Positions 38,736 to 50,546 of a stretch of DNA of 64,000 nt are shown here, one piece after another. Location: the NCBI GenBank assembly GCA_900239685.1, contig OENT01000585.1, positions 30,018 to 94,017 of the forward strand, given 5' to 3'. The DNA is from Rotaria macrura. Its lineage: Eukaryota > Rotifera > Eurotatoria > Philodinida > Philodinidae. How positions within the stretch are numbered: position 1 is the first letter of the stretch; every line of letters begins with the position of its first letter. The notes under the pieces are model-generated. The model was not told the origin of the DNA and did no database searches. It worked only from the letters and a program-made list of their open reading frames with translations. A program made the translations under genes and the position numbers.

Positions 38736-39605
38736 GGCCCCCCCCCCCTCAAAAGTCGATTTTCGTCAAAGAAAGTCCAAATCGGCTGAAATTTTCAGGA
38801 TATGTTAGGACTGGAGCGGTTAGCCTACGATAAAATGTCAGCCCGAAATATGCAAGTTTAAGGAAGTTATAAAGTGAACAATGGTTAAAAATGACCCATT
38901 TTCCATCCTAGTTATTTTGCCTTCAACTATGTTTTTTCGAAAAATTTTTTTTACCATTCTATAGAACATAGAAAGATACAGGGCATCTCGTACTTTGATT
39001 TTAAAAAACTCCATTCTGTAAGCCAAAAAAGTTTCCACAATTAAAAGTCCTTGAAAAAAGGGCAGAAAACTGCAAGTGAATTTCGTAGGCGATCTTTTTT
39101 GGGCATAAAAAAACCTTTTTCAAAAGCCGGAGCACGAGACACCCTGCGTCTTTGCATGCTCTATCGAATGGGGAAAAAAATTTCGAAAAAACATAATTGA
39201 AGGCAAAATAACAAGGATGGAAAATGGAAAAACATGATTTTGAGAAAAACATAAAAACATTTTTTCGTAAATGTTTTGCTGTTGTTTTAAATTTTCTGCA
39301 ATTTTCGTGCGCTTTTTGAGGAAACTGACTTAACTCGGCCTACGTAACTTTTAATTCTGCACATGCTGAAAGCTTAATTAATTGTTAATTAATTAATCAG
39401 TAATTAGAGATCAAAGACCTAATTTAAAAAAATGGTTTTTCACATATAGGACCTCTCAAAGATCAATAAATATTTCGGTCAAAAAATGGTCTTTGGAAAA
39501 AAACCATAGTGATTCTGAAAGAGCAGAACATGGGCTCTGACCTCATGGTGTTATCTCAATTTTCATTTTCTTGACGAAAATCGACTTTTTTTGAGGGGCG
39601 GGGGG
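38736..39605. mobile_element. 870-bp element with C/G-run inverted ends (CCCCCTCAAAAGTCGATTTT)
   Basis: The left end is a run of about eleven C followed by TCAAAAGTCGATTTTCGTCAA; the right end is TTGACGAAAATCGACTTTTTTTGAGGGGCGGGGGG. Inside, a second inverted pair (GCCTTCAACTATGTTTTTTC near 38930 and its inverse near 39200) gives a nested hairpin structure. No transposase frame is visible. The target duplication could not be settled (ATTA is near both ends). Confidence 0.65.
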
Positions 39606-39608
39606 ATA

Positions 39609-39788
39609 TTAAACAAAAAACAGGGTTATGCATTTGCAATGGGACATAAACCCTCTTTTTTCGTATATGACGAAGCTAATAAACGGTGTTTCCGTTTATG
39701 ATTTGGAAAATTGGTTTATCGGATATTTCAAAACCAGAAAAAGGGTTTATGACCCGTTACAAATATGTAAAACCTTTTTTTTAAAGTG
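39609..39788. mobile_element. Decayed TA-flanked element of the CACTNTAAAAA group
   Basis: The right end CCTTTTTTTTAAAGTG followed by TA matches the right ends of the elements at 44168 and 45948. The left end is eroded. The interior shares AAACCCTC, CCGTTTATGA and AAAAAGGGTTTATGA words with the 45948-46184 element. It abuts the 38736-39605 element. Confidence 0.5.
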
Positions 39789-39840
39789 TATATACCACTA
39801 ACAATGAGAAAAAAAATGAAAAGAAAGTGTACATATAGAC

Positions 39841-40304
39841 TAGGGGTGCTACATTACTATTACTTTTTATTACTTTTACTCGGTAATTGTTAGTAATTTT
39901 TATTTCTTCATTACTCATTACTTTTGCATTGTAACTTGCTTTGTTTTTCTCCTTTAAATGATACCGAAATTTTTACTTTCTTATTAACGAACTCTGAACG
40001 AGTCTCCTATAACTTTATTACTAATTACTTTATTACTTGCAAGGTTTTATTACTTATTAGCGGTAATAAGTAATAAAAATGTTGGAAGTAATAAAGGTAA
40101 TTTCCAATATAACTCCATGAAACTAATTCAGACTTCGTCAATACGAAAGAGTAAAACTTTTGGTATCATTAAAATGATAAAAACAAAGCAAATTACAATA
40201 AAAAAATAATGAATAATAAAAATACTTTATTACTTATTACTAGTGATAAGAAAAAATGTTAAAAGTTATTACTTAGTACCAGTAATAGTAATATAGCACC
40301 CCTA
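39841..40304. mobile_element. hAT-like element, TAGGGGTGCTA ends, ATTACTTTT interior
   Basis: The ends are TAGGGGTGCTACATTACTA and AGTAATATAGCACCCCTA. Flanking octamers ATATAGAC and ATATGTAC agree at 6 of 8 positions. The 464-bp interior is dominated by ATTACTTTTATTAC and its inverse AGTAATAAAAG. There is no ORF. Confidence 0.75.
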
Positions 40305-43130
40305 ATATGTACTGAGAGAGAGAGAGTAAAAAAGAAAAGAAGAATGATCATACACCACTTTAAAGGTGATCGCGACGACCATTAAACAAAAGACACTTTA
40401 TTTAACAGATAGCGGCGACAGATGGCACTACGTTGACCCTAACAATTGAGCATCCTATTCGTACATACTCATTTGATTGTCAACTCTCAATAGCATCATA
40501 GTTTGATTTCAATTAGTCGTCAATTTTAGTCTGTTCAAAATTTTCAGGAAAACTTATTATAGTAATCCTTATGAGATGAAAACGCAAAGCACTTTAGGTT
40601 CCCAAGAGGGAAACAGCGCACTAGAAGTAGAAAAGTACGCCAAAGTGCATCAGAGTAGACTACTTGAAGTAGCTTAAAGTAGGAACAAGTAGCTGAAAGT
40701 AACTTCACGTTCAAAAGTCAACCATTTTCCCCTTTTAGGGTTCCTCTGAATAGGGTTATGGAAATTATTTTGCACCTGCTCAGATAAATAGTTGGGAATA
40801 ATTTTGTAAACCTTCTAGAATCCCACTAAGAAATTACTCTATGAAATTGAATACGATGTTGGAATAAGCATACAACTTTTAGATTTTCTATGGATGTCAT
40901 CTGTCTTGTTCTGCGGTGATCTATGTGGGTAGAAGTTTCTGCTCTTGCTGCTTCAGAATTTGCTTGAGATTGTATCTATCAAGAATAGTAATGAAATTTG
41001 CCTGTTTTCTTTCATAAGGATGTGGCATAATACGGTAGGAGAATTGCATCTTTGAAGAAACGAAGTCCAGTAAACGATAAAATCTAATGAAAATTTGGCT
41101 TTTTGGATCACTTTATAGATAAACTTTTCAAATTATTTAATGACATTCACATAAAACGACATTCGTAAGAGTTAAATGTTGAATTGAAATCATTTCTCTG
41201 AAGTGGAAATAGATTCTACCATCTTCGAGCAATTAGTAAAATCTTTTCCGTGATATTTACGAGAAAATAGTTTGCTGATAGACCGTTTCGCACTCTTTCT
41301 ATATGAAAAATAATTCTGTTGTCCATTTTGGTGTTTACGTAAAAATTGCATCTTAACGAGAAAAACCAGAGAAATAGGATTGTTTTTCAAGAGGAGTTAA
41401 TTGACGTAGAAAACGTAAGTTTTATCATGTAAAAATTGTTTGAAAAAGAGAATCCAACACTACCGATAAAAGAAAGGCTTCGAAAATAGTGCTGTGCTTA
41501 TTTTTGAATGCTCTTTTCGATGAGATATAAAATAGCTGTGATAGAGGGTAGAATTTTATAACTACGTAGTTTAATCTTTCCACTAGCCATGTCTTCTTAT
41601 AAAAAATTTTTCTGGAGAAAACCAATAACACGAAAAGGGAAGTCTTAGAAACAGATAGATGGTAAAATTCCCAATGAAATATTCATTTTTCTTCTATTGT
41701 AAAAACTTTCTTGACTAACGAGAGAGAACCCGATACTTGAAAGTTCTTAAACTTATTTTCCTTTGGAAAACACATTTTAATGAGTAGTGAACAACCTACA
41801 TGAATGGATAGAGTATCCTTCGTTTATGTAGCATGAACTTAACTTCCCCCACTATCTACATCACTATTTGAATCAGATAGAGATCTCTTCATCTGAAATG
41901 AAAAAAACTAATAAAGATTTAAATGACGTAGAAAGAGACTCAGTAGCTTCGATTTCTGTCACTGAACGATAGGAGAGAGTTAGATGAATGATGAAGTATA
42001 AGATAGAAAAAATGTACAATTGCTGATAGAATTAATAAACAGCAATCAAAACATATGAGATCATTGAAATCGATTCAATTGATTACGGGTGCTACCAAGT
42101 GAAAAATTTTTGGTGATTTTAATCAAATTATTCTGCAACAAAATTAAAATTAAAATCGATTGATAATTTTGATTTTCCTGAAAAATAATCAATTTTAATC
42201 CGAAAATTTCACACTGAATAAGTAACAATATCAAATAATGGTTACGTCATGATCAACGATAATCAAAATTATCAATCGATTTTAATTTTAATTTTGATTT
42301 TGTTGCAGAATAATTCGATTAAAATCACCGAAAAATTTTCAGTGCGTGCTAGCTCGCCCTGACACGAAAACGCATATAGAGCTGCGTGTTCCAAACTCAC
42401 TTTATTTGCCCAATCTAGCACTATTAAAAGTTGGTTTTTAATGTAGTAATCCAATAAAAAGTTAGAATTTCAGCTTTCAATATCGAGATAAATGCCTGTT
42501 CTTGAGTCATGTGTCTGTAAAATATGCATAGGTTTAAATCAAATAACGATGACTATAGATTAAAAGTGATTATTATACTACGTCATACGAAGTCATACTA
42601 AGTCGAAGCAGATTAATGATTAGAAAAGACGAAAAAAAGTCAGATTAAAGTCGATTTTCTCGTCATTTTTCTCATTTGAGGAGATCTCTTTACAGTAATT
42701 GTTTTTCAACATATTTTTCATGAATCAATTCAGAAGAATAACAAATGTCATGTATTGCCGTCGATAGCATATATGGCAATTTCAAGTATGGTGATTGTGT
42801 ACTGAAATCCGAGTGATAGTTAACTGGAGTTAGCTTCCTTAGTCGACTACCACTCTACTAAACTACCAGAATCAAGTGTAATTAACATTTCAGGCAATAA
42901 TAATTGATCATCAGATCCTACTACCTAATTATTATTGATTAATAACCCTTATTATTATTGATTGTACTTTGAATTCGAAAGAAAAATATTTGGGTTATTG
43001 ATTTCAGTTAAACTTTCAGATTTTTGAAACTTAAATCGAGCTTAATTGCAAAAGACTTTCAACGGCTGATTACAAGCTGACTTTTAATTTTCAACTTTCA
43101 AAAACCCACTCAAAGATCGCAACTTAAACG
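40305..43130. other. Gene-poor spacer containing one inverted-repeat element
   Basis: Apart from the element at 42087-42359 no gene or repeat family was recognised. Short minus-strand frames at 41190-41631 are unconvincing. Confidence 0.4.
42087..42359. mobile_element. Long-armed hairpin element (AATCGATT words)
   Basis: Two arms of about 90 bp are inverted copies: GAAAAATTTTTGGTGATTTT near 42102 and its inverse ending near 42340, both including CAAATTATTCTGCAAC-type sequence. The words AATCGATT and AATTTTGATT recur. The outer borders are approximate (GGGTGCTA left, CTCGCCC right). Confidence 0.65.
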
Positions 43131-46100
43131 TCAGTACTCCCTGCTTGTACTCGTAGTAGTTGTTTTCGACGTCGTTGAGGTAGTTGTTGTCGTAGTCTGT
43201 GTAGTCGTTGTGGTGGTGGTCGTCGTTGTCGATGTACTAGTGGTCGATGTTGTCGATGTACTAGTGGTCGATGTTGTCGATGTACTAGTGGTAGATGTAG
43301 TCGTTGTACTAGTGGTCGTTGTCGTCGTTGTAGTGGTAGTTGTTGTTGTCGTCGTCGTTGTCGTCGTTGTTGTAGTAGTGGTACTTGTCGTGCTTGTAGT
43401 TGTTGTAGTTGTTGTAGTTGTTGTCGTCGTTGCTGTTGTCGATGTGGTTGACGTTGTTGTCGCTGAAATATAAAGAGCAACATACTGACCAAAGCAACAG
43501 AAAAATTATTATTCATTTTTGGAGTTATGCAGAGAAATACTGGAGCGTCTCTTGTAAATCAACTCTATTGGAAACTATTAATGATGAATGTATAACTGTA
43601 AGTCTAGATTTCACCTTCAAATATCTGTTTTGATCACAGGCATGTTCAAATACTATTAAATGACCTAATCGATCTGTTTCTCTATCTGTTCGGTGAGCAG
43701 GAGAGTTTAAGATAACATGATCGCTACATTGTCTTGTGTTTCTCCATGCTAATTTTTCTTCAATCGGAAAACTGCTTGTTATGAAATTTCAGTAATTAAT
43801 ATAGATTTCCTTCATGTATGATATAAATCTTTAATCTTCGAGATCGTTTTACTATCTACACATTAATTTTCATATTTTTTACAATTTACCTCTCTGAACC
43901 GAAGCATTTCAATACTTTGTATGTTGATATTTTTTATCCTTTGATATTGAGTTGATTTTGCTTGGAAAGTTTTCATAGCTTAAAATTAGTATGCTGCACT
44001 CAACAGGTGCGATGAAACTCGATAAGTAAGGAAGAATATTATCTAAGTACGAAACCGCTTTGAAAAGTGGCAATCTTCAAAAAAAACCGATACTTGTAAT
44101 TAATGGCCACTCAATAAGTCATATAGTTCTACTCATCTTTGAGGTTAAGATATGAGACTCTGAGATACACTCTAAAAAAACTAAGCACTTTACCGAACCC
44201 CCCATAAAGGTTCGGTAGATGACAAAAAGCTTGCAAATGTGTTGAACGTTCCAAAAAAAGAATAAAAAAACATACGGAACCTTTAAAGGATCTGACCGTG
44301 TGCCCGCAATCAGATCCGTTTTGCTTCGAAACCTTTTTAAGTTANAGAGCAAAAAAAAGGTTTCGTAGGCAAATACGAAACTTGAAAAGTTCCGTAGTAA
44401 ATATAATGGTTTTATACGAAACCCAGTACGAAACCATGAGGTTTCCTACGGAACTTTTCAAGTTTCGTATTTGCCTACGAAACCTTTTTTTTGCTCTACC
44501 GAACTTAAAAAGGTTTCGAAGCAAAACGGATCTGATTGCGGGCACACGGTCAGATCCTTTAAAGGTTCCGTATGTTTTTTTATTCTTTTTTTGGAACGTT
44601 CAACACATTTGCAAGCTTTTTGTCATCTACCGAACCTTTATGGGGGGTTCAGTAAAATGCTTATTTTTTTTAGAGTGTACACTCATTTTAGTTATATCAC
44701 ATTTCAGTGAAATTGGAAATCGTCTTTGTTGATCTGGATTTGGATCTGGCATTAATGTAGCTGTGACACTTTTGTAGTACTATAGAAAGAATTTTCGGAA
44801 TAAATAGTCTATGAGATATTGACTTTTTCAATTTTCTTTGCTTTTCAAGAGGTCGGTCTAATATAGAGAACATTCAGAAGTTTTGAATGAAACTATGAAG
44901 AAACTCTAGGATCTTCATTTCGAATGTTTATTACTATGATCTACATTCATCTGAACAAATTCTGAACTTAATGATGGAGACATCCATTTTCTGCAAGAAA
45001 TGACTCAATTTGGTGAAATTGGCAGCAAGGTTCACATTAACGTTAAAAGATCCCTACCTTGCAGTCATTATTTATTCAATCATAATATATGAGACTTTAT
45101 CGCTTTTGAAAACGGTCTCATTGCATAGGTCACTTTAGTATTTGAAGTTACTCGTTTTCGTAAGTAAATTATATCACGGATCCTCCTTTTTTGTGCGTTA
45201 TAGTTGGGGATTTGTGAAACGTAGGGGTGGCACTTTAACTTTACTTTAAAAGTTAAAGTTAAAGTAAAAACACTTTAAACTTTAACTTTAATTAAAGTAA
45301 ATTACTTTAAACTTTAACTTTAATAAAAGTATTGCAAAAATGAAAAGTAATTTTTAGCTCTTTATGTACGTTTCTATGTGGTTTTTACAGTAACTTTAAA
45401 CTTTAATTAAAGTTTAAAGTGCTTTGACTTTTTTAAAGTTTAAAGTTTAAAGTAACTGTAAAAACCACACCAAATCGCAAATAAAGAGCTAAAAATTATT
45501 TTTCATTTTTACACTACTTTTATTAAAGTTAAAGTGTTAAAGTGTTTTGCTTTAATTAAAGTTAAAGTTTAAAGTGTTTTTACTTTAAACTTTAACACTT
45601 TTTTTAAAGTGTTTTAAAGTTAAAGTGCCACCCCTAGTGAAACGTACATACTGTATATTTCGGTTAATCGCATTCTTTCAGAATACAAACGATCCGATGA
45701 AAATTTTTACGTGTCCCAGTAGCTAGACCTTCTAGAAAATTAATTTTTGTTTTAAAGAAAACCTGTAGATTAGAAACTGCTAAGTATAACACAGTGCTTT
45801 CGAATATGAGTCATTTCTAAGAATTCATGCTATTGGAATGTAAGTATATGAATATGTGTAGATGACTGATGCTGATCCACACTCTCCATATTTAATTGTT
45901 ACTGTTTGAGACGTCTAGCATAAGAAGATCAACACGATAACTGACTACACTGTAAAAAAAAGGGCACATTAATATACCCTTTAAGGGTTTATGAAAATGC
46001 AACGTATAATAAACCCTTTTTCCGTTTATGAAATTTTTCATAAACCCTTCGAGGGTTTTTCATCGTGTTTAAAATACCCTAAAGGGTTTCTGAAAAATTT

Positions 46101-46881
46101 CATAAACGGAAAAAGGGTTTATTATACGTTGCATTTTCATAAACCCATAAAGGGTATATTAATGTGCCCTTATTTTTTACAGTGTATAAGAGGTTTCGTT
46201 TCTTAATTTATTAGATATTACAAATTCATCAGTGTTCAATAATTAAAGAGAGTAGAGTAAGCATTGGCGATATTGAAATCAATTGATATTCTCTTCACTC
46301 TATTGAGTAAGGGTTAATAGTAGAATTCTTTAAAATTTGTTTAGGAAACAGATTTAATTATTGAACTCAAAATTCTTTCAGAACGATTTCATCATAGAAC
46401 ATGCTATACAATGATACACAGATTTAACATTATTCCATTATGCTAGACTAAAAAAATTTATTTGCACTCACTCGTGGTTCCACCAATATATATCAGGACA
46501 ACAGGAACAACAACTGCAGTGATTACTCCGGCAATTACTGCAACCACAAGGAGAACGATCAATACTTTCGTTATCGTGGTACTTCCTACTACTCTGAAGT
46601 AGAGAATAGAACAAGTTTTTGAACAATGATAAGAGATATAAAAATTTCATTAAAAATAACATACGTAGTGCTAACTACATTGCCTGCAGTTGACGAGACT
46701 TCATACACATGTGATAGATCAATTGTTATATCTTTCACGGACGCATCAAGAGAAAGTTGGCCCTGTAAATAAATTTGAACATTTGATCGATACAAGATAT
46801 GTGAACATGCACGTCGAAGTATACGAGTGAATTGTGAAGTTATTGTACCATCGTATTCTACGATGTAAATATTCTCTTTCT
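43131..46881 (-). CDS. Membrane protein with Thr/Ser-rich (mucin-like) stalk, 3' exons
   Basis: Three minus-strand exons join in phase: 46881-46665, 46593-46472 and 43462-43131. The first starts at an acceptor in the middle of a protein (ENIYIVEYDGTITSQF...), so the N-terminus is missing. It leads into VVGSTTITKVLIVLLVVAV, a hydrophobic membrane helix spanning roughly the whole second exon (ends VVLIYIGG). After a 3009-bp intron (donor GTGAGT, acceptor TATTTCAG) comes about 100 residues of almost pure Thr with Ser, ending REY and TGA. A Thr-rich region right after a membrane helix suggests a heavily O-glycosylated extracellular stalk of a type II protein. A stalk normally carries a domain; if the exon instead ends at 43151 (GTACAAG donor) the stalk could continue into the SUEL lectin exons at 33337-32958. 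The large intron contains three transposon-like elements. Confidence 0.65.
44168..44677. mobile_element. 510-bp near-perfect hairpin element, CACTCTAAAAAAA ends, TA-flanked
   Basis: The ends CACTCTAAAAAAA and TTTTTTTTAGAGTG are flanked by TA (44166-44167, 44678-44679). The two arms, about 240 bp each, are inverted copies with few differences and carry AAGGTTTCG, GGATCTGA and TTCGGTAGATGACAAA blocks. One ambiguous base (N) lies at 44345. The high arm identity suggests a recent foldback element or recent gene conversion. It is inside the intron of the membrane protein gene. Confidence 0.8.
45232..45636. mobile_element. hAT-like element, TAGGGGTGGCA ends, CTTTAAAGTTAAAG interior
   Basis: It starts TAGGGGTGGCACTTTAAC and ends GTTAAAGTGCCACCCCTA. 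Perfect 8-bp direct repeats GTGAAACG flank it (45224-45231 and 45637-45644). The 405-bp interior is nearly all ACTTTAAACTTTAA words on both strands. There is no coding capacity. Confidence 0.9.
45948..46184. mobile_element. 237-bp TA-flanked hairpin element, CACTGTAAAAAA ends
   Basis: The ends CACTGTAAAAAAAAGGGCAC and GTGCCCTTATTTTTTACAGTG are flanked by TA (45946-45947, 46185-46186). The arms are inverted copies containing TTAAGGGTTTATGAAAATGC and AAACCCTTTTTCCGTTTATG. No ORF is present beyond chance. Confidence 0.8.
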
Positions 46882-48702
46882 CTAGTTTCTCTCAATCAAT
46901 CCTTGTGATTTTTTCAGATTCAGCGCCCAAAAGAACTCCCTACTATCCCATAAAAAATCATAAATTTATCTTAAAGCGATTACAAAATATTAGGCGCATA
47001 AATTTAAAAATGTCGACTTTCACAGCCATTTATTGATAAAAATGGCGTAGAATCGATTTTTCGTTTCTTTTTTGAGTCTCGGAACTTGTCGAATTTGTGC
47101 TAATCTGTCTGCGCTTTTCGAATATCAGATTTGTTGACACTTTAATTGCGATTTTCGTTTTACGTTTTTCGATGCACTAAATTGAAACTGATTTCTAAAT
47201 TTTCTGTCACGTGAGATTAAAAATCAACTGGATATTAAACGATCCGTCGAAAATTGATAAAATTGCGTTCAACGATAGCCAATATATGCTGAATAAAATC
47301 TTTAAAAAGGATGGGAAAATTATATAACACCTCGTTTAGAAAAGATGTAACACGAAACTCGAAAAATTCAGTCGTCACACTAAATGTCCCGCAGTATTTT
47401 TCATTTTATTTTACAGACAACTCTATTCATATATGGCAGTTTGAGATGAAATTTCGATCATTTTATCCACTCATTGTGGTCAAATATTCTTGAAAATATC
47501 AGTATTCGAAAACATATAGTTATTGAGAAAAATAAAAATGAATCGAAAAATGTCGCGTGAGACTTTTTGATGAGCAATCTATGCTAGAAACTAAAAACAA
47601 ATGGAACGCATATCATATCAATCTATTCGTTGTTTCAAGGTCTATCAACTCACTATGTGCTGTTTATATGCTGCGCTTCTTGAGTTAAAAAAATAGTAGA
47701 AGAAAACAAATATCATCCTATTTGTCTGCTTTTTAAAAATTTTTTAAACCTTCACAGTTCATTCTTTTGTGATAGTTCTCTCTTGAATTAGGACAGCAGG
47801 CAGATCCAGAGATGCTTTTTATATCATTCTGAGACTTTAACCAGATTCTATCAAATGATATATTATGCTTATACTTGAATTTGGCGCATGAAAATTTTCC
47901 AGCACATATTAAGAAGTTATTGTATCTCTATTAATTTAATAGTGTTAGTTGTAAAATTTTATTTATATTCTCTTCTCACACAGTGCGCTACAATGCACTA
48001 ACTAGATTCTTGAAAATCAAAAGCAATTTTTCATGCATTTTTTTCTCGAAACAGTACAGTAATTTTGCAATTCACTCATACAAAGTTTCAATTCATATAA
48101 AAGTTATTTCCGAAAACTATTTTCAAAGTAAAATTTTGTTTTTTATAGCTTGGACACAGTAGCAATTTAAAAAACCATCAATCATGACTTGCTAATTTAA
48201 AGACTTTAGCTCTGGTAGTTTTCCGATAAATATTAGTCTGAAATCTTGTTATATGATTAATGAAAATATTCAGATCCTTTCGTAGAATGATGATGATAAT
48301 TTTCCATGTCACATCCTACCTTCAGACGTCCTTTACTGCTGATGATACATTAGAAAGCATACTTCTTTATCCCATTTCGGTTTCTATATTTTATGGAAAC
48401 ATTTAAAGTTACTCTAATTATCTCAATAAAACAATTTAAATTCATAATTTTGTATGTTAAATAGGTTGATCATATGCTTGGACTCACAATCAAATTTCAC
48501 CGATTTCATGAAGATTCTCCTCAGAGAAGCAAGTGGCATATGATTAGTCGTAGTAGAACTTAACGGTAAACTTAAACAAGATCATCACAATAGAAATGGA
48601 TGGAAAATGTTAAATAATTCAAAGATTTTCTGTGCTAAAAAACGTTTTAACCAGATAATAAGGTAGATAGAGAAGTTAACGTTTTGAAACAATGTGTAAG
48701 AT
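46882..48702. other. Gene-poor spacer upstream of the membrane protein exons
   Basis: The missing 5' exons of the minus-strand membrane protein should lie at higher coordinates, but I could not identify any here. No repeat family was recognised. Confidence 0.4.
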
Positions 48703-49346
48703 TAGGGGTGCAACAAATCTTTAATGGATTTGGGATTTATTACCAAATCTCTGAGGTTTGGACTTGGATTTGGTTTTGGTTTCTGGACTTGGGGTATAGT
48801 AAGAACTGAGTTCCTAGCTGTGGATTTCGTCTATATTTGGATCACAGGATTGTTTATATTACTTTTTTCAGCTTAGATTTGGGATTCGGGATTGGTGATA
48901 CGTTTGGAATTTGGGGTTTGGACTTGGACTTGGATTTGGGTTTGGGTCTTAGATTTGGATTTGGACTTGGGATTTGTTTCCGATCTAACATCAGTCAAAT
49001 TTTGTAGTCGTGCTACATTGAAACCAAATCTCAATCCCAAATCCAAATCCCAAACACAAATCCTACCCAAACCCTACCCATAATGATACCGACCAAATCC
49101 CAAATCCAAATCTAAGATACAAATCCAAATCCAAACCCAAATCTGTACCAAATCTAAACAATTTTATATCAGCCTCTAAGAATTAATACTCTTCTCTCCC
49201 TTCTAAGACTTTATATTAAAAATTCTCATCAGATTTGGACAATTTAAGACCAAGCCCAAACCCAAATCCAAATCCAAATCTCAGTCAAGAACAAATCCAA
49301 ATCTATTTGCACCAAATCCCAAGGCCTTGGATTTGTTGCACCCCTA
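48703..49346. mobile_element. hAT-like element, TAGGGGTGCAACAAATC ends, TTTGGATTTGGG interior
   Basis: The ends TAGGGGTGCAACAAATC and GGATTTGTTGCACCCCTA are flanked by perfect 8-bp repeats TGTAAGAT (48695-48702, 49347-49354). The left interior repeats GATTTGG/TTTGGACTTGG and the right interior the complement CCAAATCC, so the 644-bp element folds on itself. The frames seen across it are by-products of the repeat. Confidence 0.9.
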
Positions 49347-49447
49347 TGTAAGATCGAAATACTACTTTTTAAAGAAAGTCATTTTAGCACAAGAAAATTC
49401 CAAGGGTTTGACAACTCTCTAAAGAAAAGAAATGCATCTCATATATA

Positions 49448-49897
49448 CCCTGTCTACACTGCACAATTTAATACTGTATTAAGAAAAGAGACCGTATTAA
49501 AGTTAATACACTTTTCAAAACTGTATTCAAGTTAATGCACCAATGAGAATCCAATTGGAGATACCAATTAAAATATCTTTCTTTTCTATTGGCGCCTCCT
49601 CCATTATTGAACACTGTAAGACCCCGTCCACACTACAGAAATAATACGGTATTAAATTTATGTGTGTCTTCACTTGAAAGTTAATGCATCAATCAGAATC
49701 CAGGACTTCAAGATGAAGTGTCACTTTACAGTGTTCATTAATGGAGGCGCCGCCAATAGAAAAGAAAGATATTTTAATTGGTATCTCCAATTGGATTCTC
49801 ATTGGTGCATTAACTTAAATACAGTTTTGAAAAGTGTATTAACTTTAATACGGTCTCTTTTCTTAATACAGTGTTAAATTGTCTAGTGTAGACAGGG
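49448..49897. mobile_element. Element A: CCCTGTCTACACT inverted-repeat element, split by element B
   Basis: The left arm (49448-49619) and right arm (about 49728-49897) are inverted copies including GGAGATACCAATTAAAATAT and GGCGCC. The left arm of another element (B) lies exactly in the loop between AACACTGTAA and CAGTGTTCATTAATGG. Confidence 0.7.
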
Positions 49898-50387
49898 TCT
49901 AAGGCCTTGTCTACACTAGAAAAATAATGCAGCATTAATTTCGAATTAAATGCATGCGCGTCTACATCTATAAGTTTAATGCATCAATCAGAACTGAGAA
50001 GTGGCCACTATGGTGTTTTCAGAATGAACAATTCTAGCACGTGGTCACGAAAATCGTCGCCTCTGTCGTTCTATAGTTCATTAATCGCGTTCGAAAGATC
50101 TATCTATCGATGATAAAAGGCGCGAGGCACATTCATTGTTCTAATTAGCTGATCAAGTTCTTTCTCGATTGGTGCATTAACTTTAATGCACTTTTGAAAA
50201 GTGCATTAAATCTGAATTAACTTTTCGACCAATCACGTGCCTTAATTCAGCATTAACTTTTCTAGTGTAGACAAGGCCTAAAGCAACACTTCATCTTGAA
50301 GTCCTGGATTCTGATTGATGCATTAACTTTCAAGTGAAGACACACATAAATTTAATACCGTATTATTTCTGTAGTGTGGACGGGGTC
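49620..50387. mobile_element. Element B: GACCCCGTCCACACTACAG inverted-repeat element, arms separated
   Basis: The left arm (49620 to about 49727) and right arm (50282-50387) are inverted copies (GACCCCGTCCACACTACAG left; CTGTAGTGTGGACGGGGTC right). Between them lie the right arm of A and the whole of element C. The order A-left, B-left, A-right, C, B-right is interlocked rather than nested. Confidence 0.7.
49903..50278. mobile_element. Element C: GGCCTTGTCTACACTAG inverted-repeat element with TAA duplication
   Basis: The ends GGCCTTGTCTACACTAG and CTAGTGTAGACAAGGCC are flanked by perfect TAA triplets (49900-49902 and 50279-50281), the kind of 3-bp target duplication made by PIF/Harbinger transposons. 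The 376-bp interior has AATGCATTAA-type words near the ends and a unique centre. It is nonautonomous. Confidence 0.8.
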
Positions 50388-50546
50388 ATAGTAGCAGACT
50401 GGTTCATATGGAATTGGAGTAAAAAATCTGAAATGATTGAGACCATGATGGTATTTGTTAGATGGCGCCAGCTCTCAGGTACCATCTTTTTCTTCCTATC
50501 ACCACTGTGACGTCATCCTATGTATATCTATATGTATACCATCTAT
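50388..50546. other. Short spacer between element clusters
   Basis: A unique-looking stretch with a GGCGCC motif near 50464. There is no gene. Confidence 0.4.

Noticed and set aside
43210-43473. Plus-strand open frame of almost pure Val/Asp
   Set aside because: It is the antisense of the Thr/Ser-rich exon, which has matching splice phases on the minus strand.
44298-44732. Plus-strand frame of 144 codons and its minus counterparts
   Set aside because: They run across the two arms of a palindromic element; the same peptides appear on both strands because the arms are inverted copies.
48873-49083. Overlapping frames rich in Trp/Leu or Lys/Gln/Thr
   Set aside because: Translation of the TTTGGATTTGGG word repeat inside a mobile element.
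14922-50278. Direct or inverted repeats considered as a CRISPR array
   Set aside because: Repeat units lack regular unique spacers; they are transposon ends or tandem words in a eukaryotic genome.
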